From Dioctria linearis (lineage: Eukaryota > Arthropoda > Insecta > Diptera > Asilidae): 64,000 bases of DNA. A program made the translations under genes and the position numbers. The stretch spans positions 310,001 to 374,000 of the forward strand of contig CAWVNZ010000417.1 of the NCBI GenBank assembly GCA_963930735.1, written 5' to 3'. The notes below the pieces were generated by a model, which was not told where the DNA came from, made no database searches, and saw nothing but the letters and a program-made list of their open reading frames with translations. Below, in pieces: positions 24,410 to 37,157 of this stretch. Within the stretch, counting starts at the first letter, position 1, and each line of letters starts with the position of its first letter.

Positions 24410-27361
24410 CTGTCGCAAATTTTAAATACGCCAGGGATTGCCTTTTCTATAGTAAATTATTCAAAAAATAATTTTCTACTGTCGCAAATTTTAATTACGC
24501 CAGGGATTGCCTTTTCTATAGTAAATTATTCAAAAAATAATTTTCTACTGTCGCAAATTTTAAATATCCCAGGGATTGCCTTTTCTACCGTAAATTATTC
24601 AAAAAATAATTTTATACTGTCGCAAATTTTAAGTGCGCCAGGGATTGCCTTTTCTATAGTAAATTATTCAAAAAATAATTTTCTACTGTCGCAAATTTTA
24701 ATTGCGCCAGGGATTGCCTTTTCTATAGTAAATTTTGCAAAAAATAATTGTCTACTGTCGCAAATTTTAATTGCGGCAGGGATTGCATTTTCTATAGTAA
24801 ATTTTGCAAAAAATAATTTTTTACTGTCGCAAATTTTAATTACGCCAGGGATAGCCTTTTCTATAGTAAATTATTCAAAAAATAATTTTTTACTGTCGCG
24901 AATTTTAATTGCGCAAGGGATTGCCTTTTCTATAGTAAATTATTCAAAAAATAATTTTCTACTGTCGCAAATTTTAATTACGCCAGGGATTGCCTTTTCT
25001 ATAGTAAATTATTCAAAAAATAATTTTCTACTGTCGCAAATTTTAATTACGCCAGGGATTGCCTTTTCTATAGTAAATTATTCAAAAAATAATTTTCTAC
25101 TGTCGCAAATTTTAAGTGCGCCAGGGATTGCCTTTTCTATAGTAAATTATTCAAAAAATAATTTTTTACTATCGGAAGTTTTAATTGCGCCAGGGATTGC
25201 CTTTTCTACAGTAAATTATTCAAAAAATTATTTTCTACTGTCGCAAATTTTAATTACGCCAGGGATTGCCTTTTCTATAGAAAATTATTCAAAAAATAAT
25301 TTTTTACTGTCGCAAGTTTTAATTACGCCAGGGATTGCCTTTTCTATAGTAAATTATTCAAAAAATTATTTTCAACTGTCGCAAATTTCAAGTGCGCCAG
25401 GGATTGCCTTTTATATAGTAAATTTTTCAAAAATTAATTTTATACTGTCGCAAATTTTAATTACGCCAGGGATTGCCTTTTCTATAGTAAATTATTCAAA
25501 AAATAATTTTATACTGTCGCAAATTTTAATTACGCCAGGGATTGCCTTTTCTATAGTAAATTATTCAAAAAATAATTTTATACTGTCGCAAATTTTAAAT
25601 ACGCCAGGGATTGCCTTTTATATAGTAAATTATTCAAAAAATAATTCTATACTTTCGCAAATTTTAATTACGCCAGGGATTGCCTTTTATATAGTAAATT
25701 ATTCAAAAAATAATTTTATACTGTCGCAAATTTTAATTACGCCAGGGATTGCCTTTTCTATAGTAAATTATTCAAAAAAGAATTTTCTACTGTCGCAAAT
25801 TTTAATTGCGCCAGGGATTGCCTTTTCTATAGTAAATTATTCAAAAAATAATTTTCTACTGTCGCAAATTTTAATTGCGCCAGGGATTGCCTTTTCTATA
25901 GTAAATTTTGCAAAAAATAATTTTCTACTGTCGCAAATTTTAATTGCGCCAGGGATTGCCTTTTCTATAGTAAATTTTGCAAAAAATAATTTTTTACTGT
26001 CGCAAATTTTAATTGCGCCAGGGATTGCCTTTTCTATAGTAAATTATTCAAAAAATAATTTTCTACTGTCGCAAATTTTAATTACGCCAGGGATTGCCTT
26101 TTTTATAGTAAATTATTCAAAAAATAATTTTCTACTGTCGCAAATTTTAAGTGCGCCAGGGATTGCCTTTTCTATAGTAAATTATTCAAAAAATAATTTT
26201 CTACTGTCGCAAATTTTAATTACGCCAGGGATTGCCTTTTCTATAGTAAATTATTCAAAAAATAATTTTCTACTGTCGCAAGTTTTAAGTGCGCCAGGGA
26301 TTGCCTTTTCTATAGTAAATTATTCAAAAAATAATTTTTTACTATCGCAAGTTTTAATTGCGCCAGGGATTGCCTTTTCTACAGTAAATTATTCAAAAAA
26401 TAATTTGCTACTGTCGCAAATTTTAATTACGCCAGGGATTGCCTTTTCTATAGTAAATTATTCAAAAAATAATTTTTTACTGTCGCAAGTTTTAATTACG
26501 CCAGGGATTGCCTTTTCTATAGTAAATTATTCAAAAAATAATTTTCTACTGTCGCAAATTTTAAGTGCGCCAGGGATTGCCTTTTATATAATAAATTTTT
26601 CAAAAATTAATTTTATACTGTCGCAAATTTTAATTACGCCAGGGATTGCCTTTTCTATAGTAAATTATTCAAAAAATAATTTTATACTGTCGCAAATTTT
26701 AATTACGCCAGGGATTGCCTTTTCTATAGTAAATTATTCAAAAAATAATTTTATACTGTCGCTAATTTTAAATACGCCAGGGATTGCCTTTTATATAGTA
26801 AATTATTCAAAAAATAATTTTATACTGTCGCAAATTTTAATTACGCCAGGGATTGCCTTTTCTATAGTAAATTATTCAAAAAATAATTTTCTACTGTCGC
26901 AAATTTTAATTACTCCAGGGATTGCCTTTTCTACAGTAAATTATTCAAAAAATAATTTTTTACTGTCGCAAATTTTAATTGCGCCAGGGATTGCCTTTTC
27001 TATAGTAAATTATTCAAAAAATAATTTTTTACTGTCGCAAATTTTAATTACGCCAGGGATTGCCTTTTCTATAGTAAATTATTCAAAAAATAATTTTTTA
27101 CTGTCGCAAATTTTAATTACGCCAGGAATTGCCTTTTATATAGTAAATTATTCAAAAAATAATTTTCTACTGTCGCAAATTTTAAGTGCGCCAGGGATTG
27201 CCTTTTCTATAGTAAATTATTCAAAAAATAATTTTCTACTGTCGCAAATTTTAATTACGCCAGGGATTGCCTTTTCTATAGTAAATTGTTCAAAAAATAA
27301 TTTTCTACTGTCGCAAGTTTTAAGTGCGCCAGGGATTGCCTTTTCTATAGTAAATTATTAA

Positions 27362-30300
27362 AAAAATAATTTTTTACTATCGCAAGTTTTAATTGCGCCA
27401 GGGATTGCCTTTTCTACAGTAAATTATTCAAAAAATAATTTGCTACTGTCGCAAATTTTAATTACGCCAGGTATTGCCTTTTCTATAGTAAATTATTCAA
27501 AAAATAATTTTTTACTGTCGCAAGTTTTAATTACGCCAGGGATTGCCTTTTCTATAGTAAATTAATCAAAAAATAATTTTCTACTGTCGCAAATTTTAAG
27601 TGCGCCAGGGATTGCCTTTTATATAGTAAATTTTTCGAAAATTAATTTTATACTGTCGCAAATATTAATTACGCCAGGGATTGCCTTTTCTATAGTAAAT
27701 TATTCAAAAAATAATTTTATACTGTCGCAAATTTTAATTACGCCAGGGATTGCTTTTTCTATAGTAAATTATTCAAAAAATAATTTTATACTGTCGCAAA
27801 TTTTAAATACGCCAGGGATTGCCTTTTATATAGTAAATTATTCAAAAAATAATTTTATACTGTCGCAAATTTTAATTACGCCAAAATTGCCTTTTCTATA
27901 GTAAATTATTCAAAAAATAATTTCTTACTGTCGCAAATTTTAAATACGCCAGGGATTGCCTTTTCTATAGTAAATTATTCAAAAAATAATTTTCTACTGT
28001 CGCAAATTTTAATTACGCCAGGGATTGCCTTTTCTATAGTAAATTATTCAAAAAATAATTTTCTACTGTCGCAAATTTTAATTGCGCCAGGGATTGCCTT
28101 TTCTATAGTAAATTCTGCAAAAAATAATTTTATACTGTCGCAAAATTTAATTGCGCCAGGGATTGCCTTTTCTATAGTAAATTATTCAAAAAATAATTTT
28201 TTACTGTCGCAAGTTTTAATTACGCCAGGGATTGCCTTTTCTATAGTAAATTATTCAAAAAATAATTTTCTACTGTCGCAAATTTTAAGTGCGCCAGGGA
28301 TTGCCTTTTATATAGTAAATTTTTCAAAAATTAATTTTTTACTGTCGCAAATTTTAATTACGCCAGGGATTGCCTTTTCTATAGTAAATTATTCAAAAAA
28401 TAATTTTATACTGTCGCAAATTTTAATTACGCCAGGGATTGCCTTTTCTACAGTAAATTATTCAAAAAATTATTTTCTACTGTCGCAAATTTTAATTACG
28501 CCAGGGATTGCCTTTTCTATAGTAAATTATTCAAAAAATAATTTTTTACTGTCGCAAGTTTTAATTACGCCAGGGATTGCCTTTTCTATAGTAAATTATT
28601 CAAAAAATTATTTTCTACTGTCGCAAATTTCAAGTGCGCCAGGGATTGCCTTTTATATAGTAAATTTTTCAAAAATTAATTTTATACTGTCGCAAATTTT
28701 AATTACGCCAGGGATTGCCTTTTCTATAGTAAATTATTCAAAAAATAATTTTATACTGTCGCAAATTTTAATTACGCCAGGGATTGCCTTTTCTATAGTA
28801 AATTATTCAAAAAATAATTTTATACTGTCGCAAATTTTAAATACGCCAGGGATTGCCTTTTATATAGTAAATTATTCAAAAAATAATTTTATACTTTCGC
28901 AAATTTTAATTACGCCAGGGATTGCCTTTTATATAGTAAATTATTCAAAAAATAATTTTATACTGTCGCAAATTTTAATTACGCCAGGGATTGCCTTTTC
29001 TATAGTAAATTATTCAAAAAATAATTTTCTACTGTCGCAAATTTTAATTGCGCCAGGGATCGCCTTTTCTATAGTAAATTATTCAAAAAATAATTTTCTA
29101 CTGTCGCAAATTTTAATTGCGCCAGGGATTGCCTTTTCTATAGTAAATTTTGCAAAAAATAATTTTCTACTGTCGCAAATTTTAATTGCGCCAGGGATTG
29201 CCTTTTCTATAGTAAATTTTGCAAAAAATAATTTTTTACTGTCGCAAATTTTAATTGCGCCAGGGATTGCCTTTTCTATAGTAAATTATTCAAAAAATAA
29301 TTTTCTACTGTCGCAAATTTTAATTACGCCAGGGATTGCCTTTTTTATAGTAAATTATTCAAAAAATAATTTTCTACTGTCGCAAATTTTAAGTGCGCCA
29401 GGGATTGCCTTTTCTATAGTAAATTATTCAAAAAATAATTTTCTACTGTCGCAAATTTTAATTACGCCAGGGATTGCCTTTTCTATAGTAAATTATTCAA
29501 AAAATAATTTTCTACTGTCGCAAGTTTTAAGTGCGCCAGGGATTGCCTTTTCTATAGTAAATTATTCAAAAAATAATTTTTTACTATCGCAAGTTTTAAT
29601 TGCGCCAGGGATTGCCTTTTCTACAGTAAATTATTCAAAAAATAATTTGCTACTGTCGCAAATTTTAATTACGCCAGGGATTGCCTTTTCTATAGTAAAT
29701 TATTCAAAAAATAATTTTTTACTGTCGCAAATTTTAATTGCGCCAGGGATTGCCTTTTCTGTAGTAAATTTTGCAAAAAATAATTTTCTACTGTCGCAAA
29801 TTTTAATTGCGCCAGGGATTGCCTTTTCTATAGTAAATTTTGCAAAAAATAATTTTTTACTGTCGCAAAATTTAATTGCGCCAGGGATTGCCTTTTCTAT
29901 AGTAAATTATTCAAAAAATAATTTTCTACTGTCGCAAATTTTAATTACGCCAGGGATTGCCTTTTTTATAGTAAATTATTCAAAAAATAATTTTCTACTG
30001 TCGCAAATTTTAAGTGCGCCAGGGATTGCCTTTTCTATAGTAAATTATTCAAAAAATAATTTTCTACTGTCGCAAATTTTAATTACGCCAGGGATTGCCT
30101 TTTCTATAGTAAATTATTCAAAAAATAATTTTCTACTGTCGCAAGTTTTAAGTGCGCCAGGGATTGCCTTTTCTATAGTAAATTATTCAAAAAATAATTT
30201 TTTACTATCGCAAGTTTTAATTGCGCCAGGGATTGCCTTTTCTACAGTAAATTATTCAAAAAATAATTTGCTACTGTCGCAAATTTTAATTACGCCAGGG

Positions 30301-32396
30301 ATTGCCTTTTCTATAGTAAATTATTCAAAAAATAATTTTTTACTGTCGCAAGTTTTAATTACGCCAGGGATTGCCTTTTCTATAGTAAATTATTCAAAAA
30401 ATAATTTTCTACTGTCGCAAATTTTAAGTGCGCCAGGGATTGCCTTTTATATAATAAATTTTTCAAAAATTAATTTTATACTGTCGCAAATTTTAATTAC
30501 GCCAGGGATTGCCTTTTCTATAGTAAATTATTCAAAAAATAATTTTCTACTGTCGCAAATTTTAATTACGCCAGGGATTGCCTTTTCTATAGTAAATTAT
30601 TCAAAAAATAATTTTATACTGTCGCTAATTTTAAATACGCCAGGTATTGCCTTTTATATAGTAAATTATTCAAAAAATAATTTTCTACTGTCGCAAGTTT
30701 TAATTACGCCAGGGATTGCCTTTTCTACAGTAAATTATTCAAAAAATAATTTGCTACTGTCGCAAATTTTAATTACGCCAGGTATTGCCTTTTCTATAGT
30801 AAATTATTCAAAAAATAATTTTCTACTGTCGCAAATTTTAATTACGCCAGGGATTGCCTTTTCTATAGTAAATTATTCAAAAAATAATTTTCTACTGTCG
30901 CAAGTTTTAAGTGCGCCAGGGATTGCCTTTTCTATAGTAAATTATTCAAAAAATAATTTTTTACTATCGCAAGTTTTAATTGCGCCAGGGATTGCCTTTT
31001 CTATAGTAAATTATTCAAAAAATAATTTTCTACTGTCGCAAATTTTAATTACGCCAGGGATTGCCTTTTCTATAGTAAATTATTCAAAAAATAATTTTCT
31101 ACTGTCGCAAGTTTTAAGTGCGCCAGGGATTGCCTTTTCTATAGTAAATTATTCAAAAAAAATTTTTTAATATCGCAAGTTTTAATTGCGCCAGGGATTG
31201 CCTTTTCTACAGTAAATTATTCAAAAAATAATTTGCTACTGTCGCAAATTTTAATTACGCCAGGGATTGCCTTTTCTATAGTAAATTATTCAAAAAATAA
31301 TTTTTTACTGTCGCAAATTTTAATTGCGCCAGGGATTGCCTTTTCTATAGTAAATTTTGCAAAAAATAATTTTCTACTGTCGCAAATTTTAATTGCGCCA
31401 GGGATTGCCTTTTCTATAGTAAATTTTGCAAAAAATAATTTTTTACTGTCGCAAATTTTAATTGCGCCAGGGATTGCCTTTTCTATAGTAAATTATTCAA
31501 AAAATAATTTTCTACTGTCGCAAATTTTAATTACGCCAGGGATTGCCTTTTTTATAGTAAATTATTCAAAAAATAATTTTCTACTGTCGCAAATTTTAAG
31601 TGCGCCAGGGATTGCCTTTTCTATAGTAAATTATTCAAAAAATAATTTTCTACTGTCGCAAATTTTAATTACGCCAGGGATTGCCTTTTCTATAGTAAAT
31701 TATTCAAAAAATAATTTTCTACTGTCGCAAGTTTTAAGTGCGCCAGGGATTGCCTTTTTTATAGTAAATTATTCAAAAAATAATTTTTTACTGTCGCAAA
31801 TTTTAATTGCGCCAGGGATTGCCTTTTCTATAGTAAATTATTCAAAAAATAATTTTCTACTGTCGCAAATTTTAATTACGCCAGGGATTGCCTTTTCTAT
31901 AGTAAATTATTCAAAAAATTATTTTCTACTGTCGCAAATTTTAATTACTCCAGGGATTGCCCTTTCTACAGTAAATTATTCAAAAAATAATTTTTTACTG
32001 TCGCAAATTTTAATTGCGCCAGGGAGTGCCTTTTCTATAGTAAATTATTCAAAAAATAATTTTTTACTGTCGCAAATTTTAATTACGCCAGGGATTGCCT
32101 TTTCTATAGTAAATTATTCAAAAAATAATTTTTTACTGTCGCAAATTTTAATTACGCCAGGAATTGCCTTTTATATAGTAAATTATTCAAAAAATAATTT
32201 TCTACTGTCGCAAATTTTAAGTGCGCCAGGGATTGCCTTTTCTATAGTAAATTATTCAAAAAATAATTTTCTACTGTCGCAAATTTTAATTACGCCAGGG
32301 ATTGCCTTTTCTATAGTAAATTGTTCAAAAAATAATTTTCTACTGTCGCAAGTTTTAAGTGCGCCAGGGATTGCCTTTTCTATAGTAAATTATTAA
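27362..32396 (+). repeat. Core higher-order unit U2 (5035 bp)
   Basis: Units are delimited by a shared mutant monomer pair: a gtaaattgttc copy followed two monomers later by attattaaaaaa, whose TAA ends at 27361 and 32396. After each site the same series follows: a ctatcgcaag copy with CTACAG, an aataatttgcta end, a ccaggtattg copy, and a gtaaattaatc copy. The length is two bases short of 73 monomers, consistent with the gccaaaattgcc loss near 27881 and a one-base loss near 31158. The unit contains two runs of the 9-monomer module ending at 29646 and 30267. Confidence 0.75.
29647..30267 (+). repeat. 9-monomer (621-bp) basic module of the core
   Basis: The distinctive aataatttgctactg junction occurs at 29647 and 30268, exactly 9 x 69 bp apart. 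By hexamer (16-21) and other marks, the nine monomers are: att-acg; two att-gcg with ttttgc; att-gcg with tattc; att-acg with tttttatag; agt-gcg; att-acg; G10 agt-gcg; A3/G10 att-gcg with CTACAG. A nearly identical set precedes it, and others end at the same junction near 23455 and 26405 and repeatedly between 31.2 and 46.8 kb. This is the clearest small HOR in the window. Confidence 0.9.
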
Positions 32397-35300
32397 AAAA
32401 ATAATTTTTTACTATCGCAAGTTTTAATTGCGCCAGGGATTGCCTTTTCTACAGTAAATTATTCAAAAAATAATTTGCTACTGTCGCAAATTTTAATTAC
32501 GCCAGGTATTGCCTTTTCTATAGTAAATTATTCAAAAAATAATTTTTTACTGTCGCAAGTTTTAATTACGCCAGGGATTGCCTTTTCTATAGTAAATTAA
32601 TCAAAAAATAATTTTCTACTGTCGCAAATTTTAAGTGCGCCAGGGATTGCCTTTTATATAGTAAATTTTTCGAAAATTAATTTTTTACTGTCGCAAGTTT
32701 TAATTACGCCAGGGATTGCCTTTTCTACAGTAAATTATTCAAAAAATAATTTGCTACTGTCGCAAATTTTAATTACGCCAGGTATTGCCTTTTCTATAGT
32801 AAATTATTCAAAAAATAATTTTCTACTGTCGCAAATTTTAATTACGCCAGGGATTGCCTTTTCTATAGTAAATTATTCAAAAAATAATTTTCTACTGTCG
32901 CAAGTTTTAAGTGCGCCAGGGATTGCCTTTTCTATAGTAAATTATTCAAAAAATAATTTTTTACTATCGCAAGTTTTAATTGCGCCAGGGATTGCCTTTT
33001 CTACAGTAAATTATTCAAAAAATAATTTGCTACTGTCGCAAATTTTAATTACGCCAGGGATTGCCTTTTCTATAGTAAATTTTGCAAAAAATAATTTTCT
33101 ACTGTCGCAAATTTTAATTGCGCCAGGGATTGCCTTTTCTATAGTAAATTTTGCAAAAAATAATTTTTTACTGTCGCAAATTTTAATTGCGCCAGGGATT
33201 GCCTTTTCTATAGTAAATTATTCAAAAAATAATTTTCTACTGTCGCAAATTTTAAGTGCGCCAGGGATTGCCTTTTCTATAGTAAATTATTCAAAAAATA
33301 ATTTTCTACTGTCGCAAATTTTAATTACGCCAGGGATTGCCTTTTCTATAGTAAATTATTCAAAAAATAATTTTCTACTGTCGCAAGTTTTAAGTGCGCC
33401 AGGGATTGCCTTTTCTATAGTAAATTATTCAAAAAATAATTTTTTACTATCGCAAGTTTTAATTGCGCCAGGGATTGCCTTTTCTACAGTAAATTATTCA
33501 AAAAATAATTTGCTACTGTCGCAAATTTTAATTACGCCAGGGATTGCCTTTTCTATAGTAAATTATTCAAAAAATAATTTTTTACTGTCGCAAATTTTAA
33601 TTGCGCCAGGGATTGCCTTTTCTATAGTAAATTTTGCAAAAAATAATTTTCTACTGTCGCAAATTTTAATTGCGCCAGGGATTGCCTTTTCTATAGTAAA
33701 TTTTGCAAAAAATAATTTTTTACTGTCGCAAATTTTAATTGCGCCAGGGATTGCCTTTTCTATAGTAAATTATTCAAAAAATAATTTTCTACTGTCGCAA
33801 ATTTTAATTACGCCAGGGATTGCCTTTTTTATAGTAAATTATTCAAAAAATAATTTTCTACTGTCGCAAATTTTAAGTGCGCCAGGGATTGCCTTTTCTA
33901 TAGTAAATTTTGCAAAAAATAATTTTTTACTGTCGCAAATTTTAATTGCGCCAGGGATTGCCTTTTCTATAGTAAATTATTCAAAAAATAATTTTCTACT
34001 GTCGCAAATTTTAATTACGCCAGGGATTGCCTTTTTTATAGTAAATTATTCAAAAAATAATTTTCTACTGTCGCAAATTTTAAGTGCGCCAGGGATTGCC
34101 TTTTCTATAGTAAATTATTCAAAAAATAATTTTCTACTGTCGCAAATTTTAATTACGCCAGGGATTGCCTTTTCTATAGTAAATTATTCAAAAAATAATT
34201 TTCTACTGTCGCAAGTTTTAAGTGCGCCAGGGATTGCCTTTTCTATAGTAAATTATTCAAAAAATAATTTTTTACTATCGCAAGTTTTAATTGCGCCAGG
34301 GATTGCCTTTTCTACAGTAAATTATTCAAAAAATAATTTGCTACTGTCGCAAATTTTAATTACGCCAGGGATTGCCTTTTCTATAGTAAATTATTCAAAA
34401 AATAATTTTTTACTGTCGCAAGTTTTAATTACGCCAGGGATTGCCTTTTCTATAGTAAATTATTCAAAAAATAATTTTCTACTGTCGCAAATTTTAAGTG
34501 CGCCAGGGATTGCCTTTTATATAATAAATTTTTCAAAAATTAATTTTATACTGTCGCAAATTTTAATTACGCCAGGGATTGCCTTTTCTATAGTAAATTA
34601 TTCAAAAAATAATTTTATACTGTCGCAAATTTTAATTACGCCAGGGATTGCCTTTTCTATAGTAAATTATTCAAAAAATAATTTTATACTGTCGCTAATT
34701 TTAAATACGCCAGGTATTGCCTTTTATATAGTAAATTATTCAAAAAATAATTTTATACTGTCGCAAATTTTAATTACGCCAGGGATTGCCTTTTCTATAG
34801 TAAATTAATCAAAAAATAATTTTCTACTGTCGCAAATTTTAAGTGCGCCAGGGATTGCCTTTTATATAGTAAATTTTTCGAAAATTAATTTTTTACTGTC
34901 GCAAGTTTTAATTACGCCAGGGATTGCCTTTTCTACAGTAAATTATTCAAAAAATAATTTGCTACTGTCGCAAATTTTAATTACGCCAGGTATTGCCTTT
35001 TCTATAGTAAATTATTCAAAAAATAATTTTCTACTGTCGCAAATTTTAATTACGCCAGGGATTGCCTTTTCTATAGTAAATTATTCAAAAAATAATTTTC
35101 TACTGTCGCAAGTTTTAAGTGCGCCAGGGATTGCCTTTTCTATAGTAAATTATTCAAAAAATAATTTTTTACTATCGCAAGTTTTAATTGCGCCAGGGAT
35201 TGCCTTTTCTACAGTAAATTATTCAAAAAATAATTTGCTACTGTCGCAAATTTTAATTACGCCAGGGATTGCCTTTTCTATAGTAAATTTTGCAAAAAAT

Positions 35301-37157
35301 AATTTTCTACTGTCGCAAATTTTAATTGCGCCAGGGATTGCCTTTTCTATAGTAAATTTTGCAAAAAATAATTTTTTACTGTCGCAAATTTTAATTGCGC
35401 CAGGGATTGCCTTTTCTATAGTAAATTATTCAAAAAATAATTTTCTACTGTCGCAAGTTTTAAGTGCGCCAGGGATTGCCTTTTCTATAGTAAATTATTC
35501 AAAAAATAATTTTTTACTATCGCAAGTTTTAATTGCGCCAGGGATTGCCTTTTCTACAGTAAATTATTCAAAAAATAATTTGCTACTGTCGCAAATTTTA
35601 ATTACGCCAGGGATTGCCTTTTCTATAGTAAATTATTCAAAAAATAATTTTTTACTGTCGCAAATTTTAATTGCGCCAGGGATTGCCTTTTCTATAGTAA
35701 ATTTTGCAAAAAATAATTTTCTACTGTCGCAAATTTTAATTGCGCCAGGGATTGCCTTTTCTATAGTAAATTTTGCAAAAAATAATTTTTTACTGTCGCA
35801 AATTTTAATTGCGCCAGGGATTGCCTTTTCTATAGTAAATTATTCAAAAAATAATTTTCTACTGTCGCAAATTTTAATTACGCCAGGGATTGCCTTTTTT
35901 ATAGTAAATTATTCAAAAAATAATTTTCTACTGTCGCAAATTTTAAGTGCGCCAGGGATTGCCTTTTCTATAGTAAATTATTCAAAAAATAATTTTCTAC
36001 TGTCGCAAATTTTAATTACGCCAGGGATTGCCTTTTCTATAGTAAATTATTCAAAAAATAATTTTCTACTGTCGCAAGTTTTAAGTGCGCCAGGGATTGC
36101 CTTTTCTATAGTAAATTATTCAAAAAATAATTTTTTACTATCGCAAGTTTTAATTGCGCCAGGGATTGCCTTTTCTACAGTAAATTATTCAAAAAATAAT
36201 TTGCTACTGTCGCAAATTTTAATTACGCCAGGGATTGCCTTTTCTATAGTAAATTATTCAAAAAATAATTTTTTACTGTCGCAAGTTTTAATTACGCCAG
36301 GGATTGCCTTTTCTATAGTAAATTATTCAAAAAATAATTTTCTACTGTCGCAAATTTTAAGTGCGCCAGGGATTGCCTTTTATATAATAAATTTTTCAAA
36401 AATTAATTTTATACTGTCGCAAATTTTAATTACGCCAGGGATTGCCTTTTCTATAGTAAATTATTCAAAAAATAATTTTATACTGTCGCAAATTTTAATT
36501 ACGCCAGGGATTGCCTTTTCTATAGTAAATTATTCAAAAAATAATTTTATACTGTCGCTAATTTTAAATACGCCAGGTATTGCCTTTTATTTAGTAAATT
36601 ATTCAAAAAATAATTTTATACTGTCGCAAATTTTAATTACGCCAGGGATTGCCTTTTCTATAGTAAATTATTCAAAAAATTATTTTCTACTGTCGCAAAT
36701 TTTAATTACTCCAGGGATTGCCCTTTCTACAGTAAATTATTCAAAAAATAATTTTTTACTGTCGCAAATTTTAATTGCGCCAGGGAGTGCCTTTTCTATA
36801 GTAAATTATTCAAAAAATAATTTTTTACTGTCGCAAATTTTAATTACGCCAGGGATTGCCTTTTCTATAGTAAATTATTCAAAAAATAATTTTTTACTGT
36901 CGCAAATTTTAATTACGCCAGGAATTGCCTTTTATATAGTAAATTATTCAAAAAATAATTTTCTACTGTCGCAAATTTTAAGTGCGCCAGGGATTGCCTT
37001 TTCTATAGTAAATTATTCAAAAAATAATTTTCTACTGTCGCAAATTTTAATTACGCCAGGGATTGCCTTTTCTATAGTAAATTGTTCAAAAAATAATTTT
37101 CTACTGTCGCAAGTTTTAAGTGCGCCAGGGATTGCCTTTTCTATAGTAAATTATTAA
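32397..37157 (+). repeat. Core higher-order unit U3 (4761 bp, 69 monomers)
   Basis: It is delimited by the same attattaaaaaa mutant monomer (TAA ending at 32396 and 37157). The length is exactly 69 x 69 bp. Internally, a 32-monomer (2208-bp) direct repeat is visible: the aataatttgcta junction before a ccaggtattg monomer lies at 32751 and 34959, and the rare tttttcgaaaattaa variant at about 32670 and 34878. The second internal copy lacks two monomers of the 9-monomer series. Confidence 0.8.
32751..34958 (+). repeat. 32-monomer (2208-bp) direct repeat inside U3
   Basis: The series beginning at 32751 restarts at 34959, exactly 32 x 69 bp later, with matching monomer order for the first seven monomers. 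The first copy then has three monomers (agt-gcg, att-acg, G10 agt-gcg) where the second has only the last of these. This is a two-monomer deletion in the second copy or an insertion in the first. Confidence 0.8.
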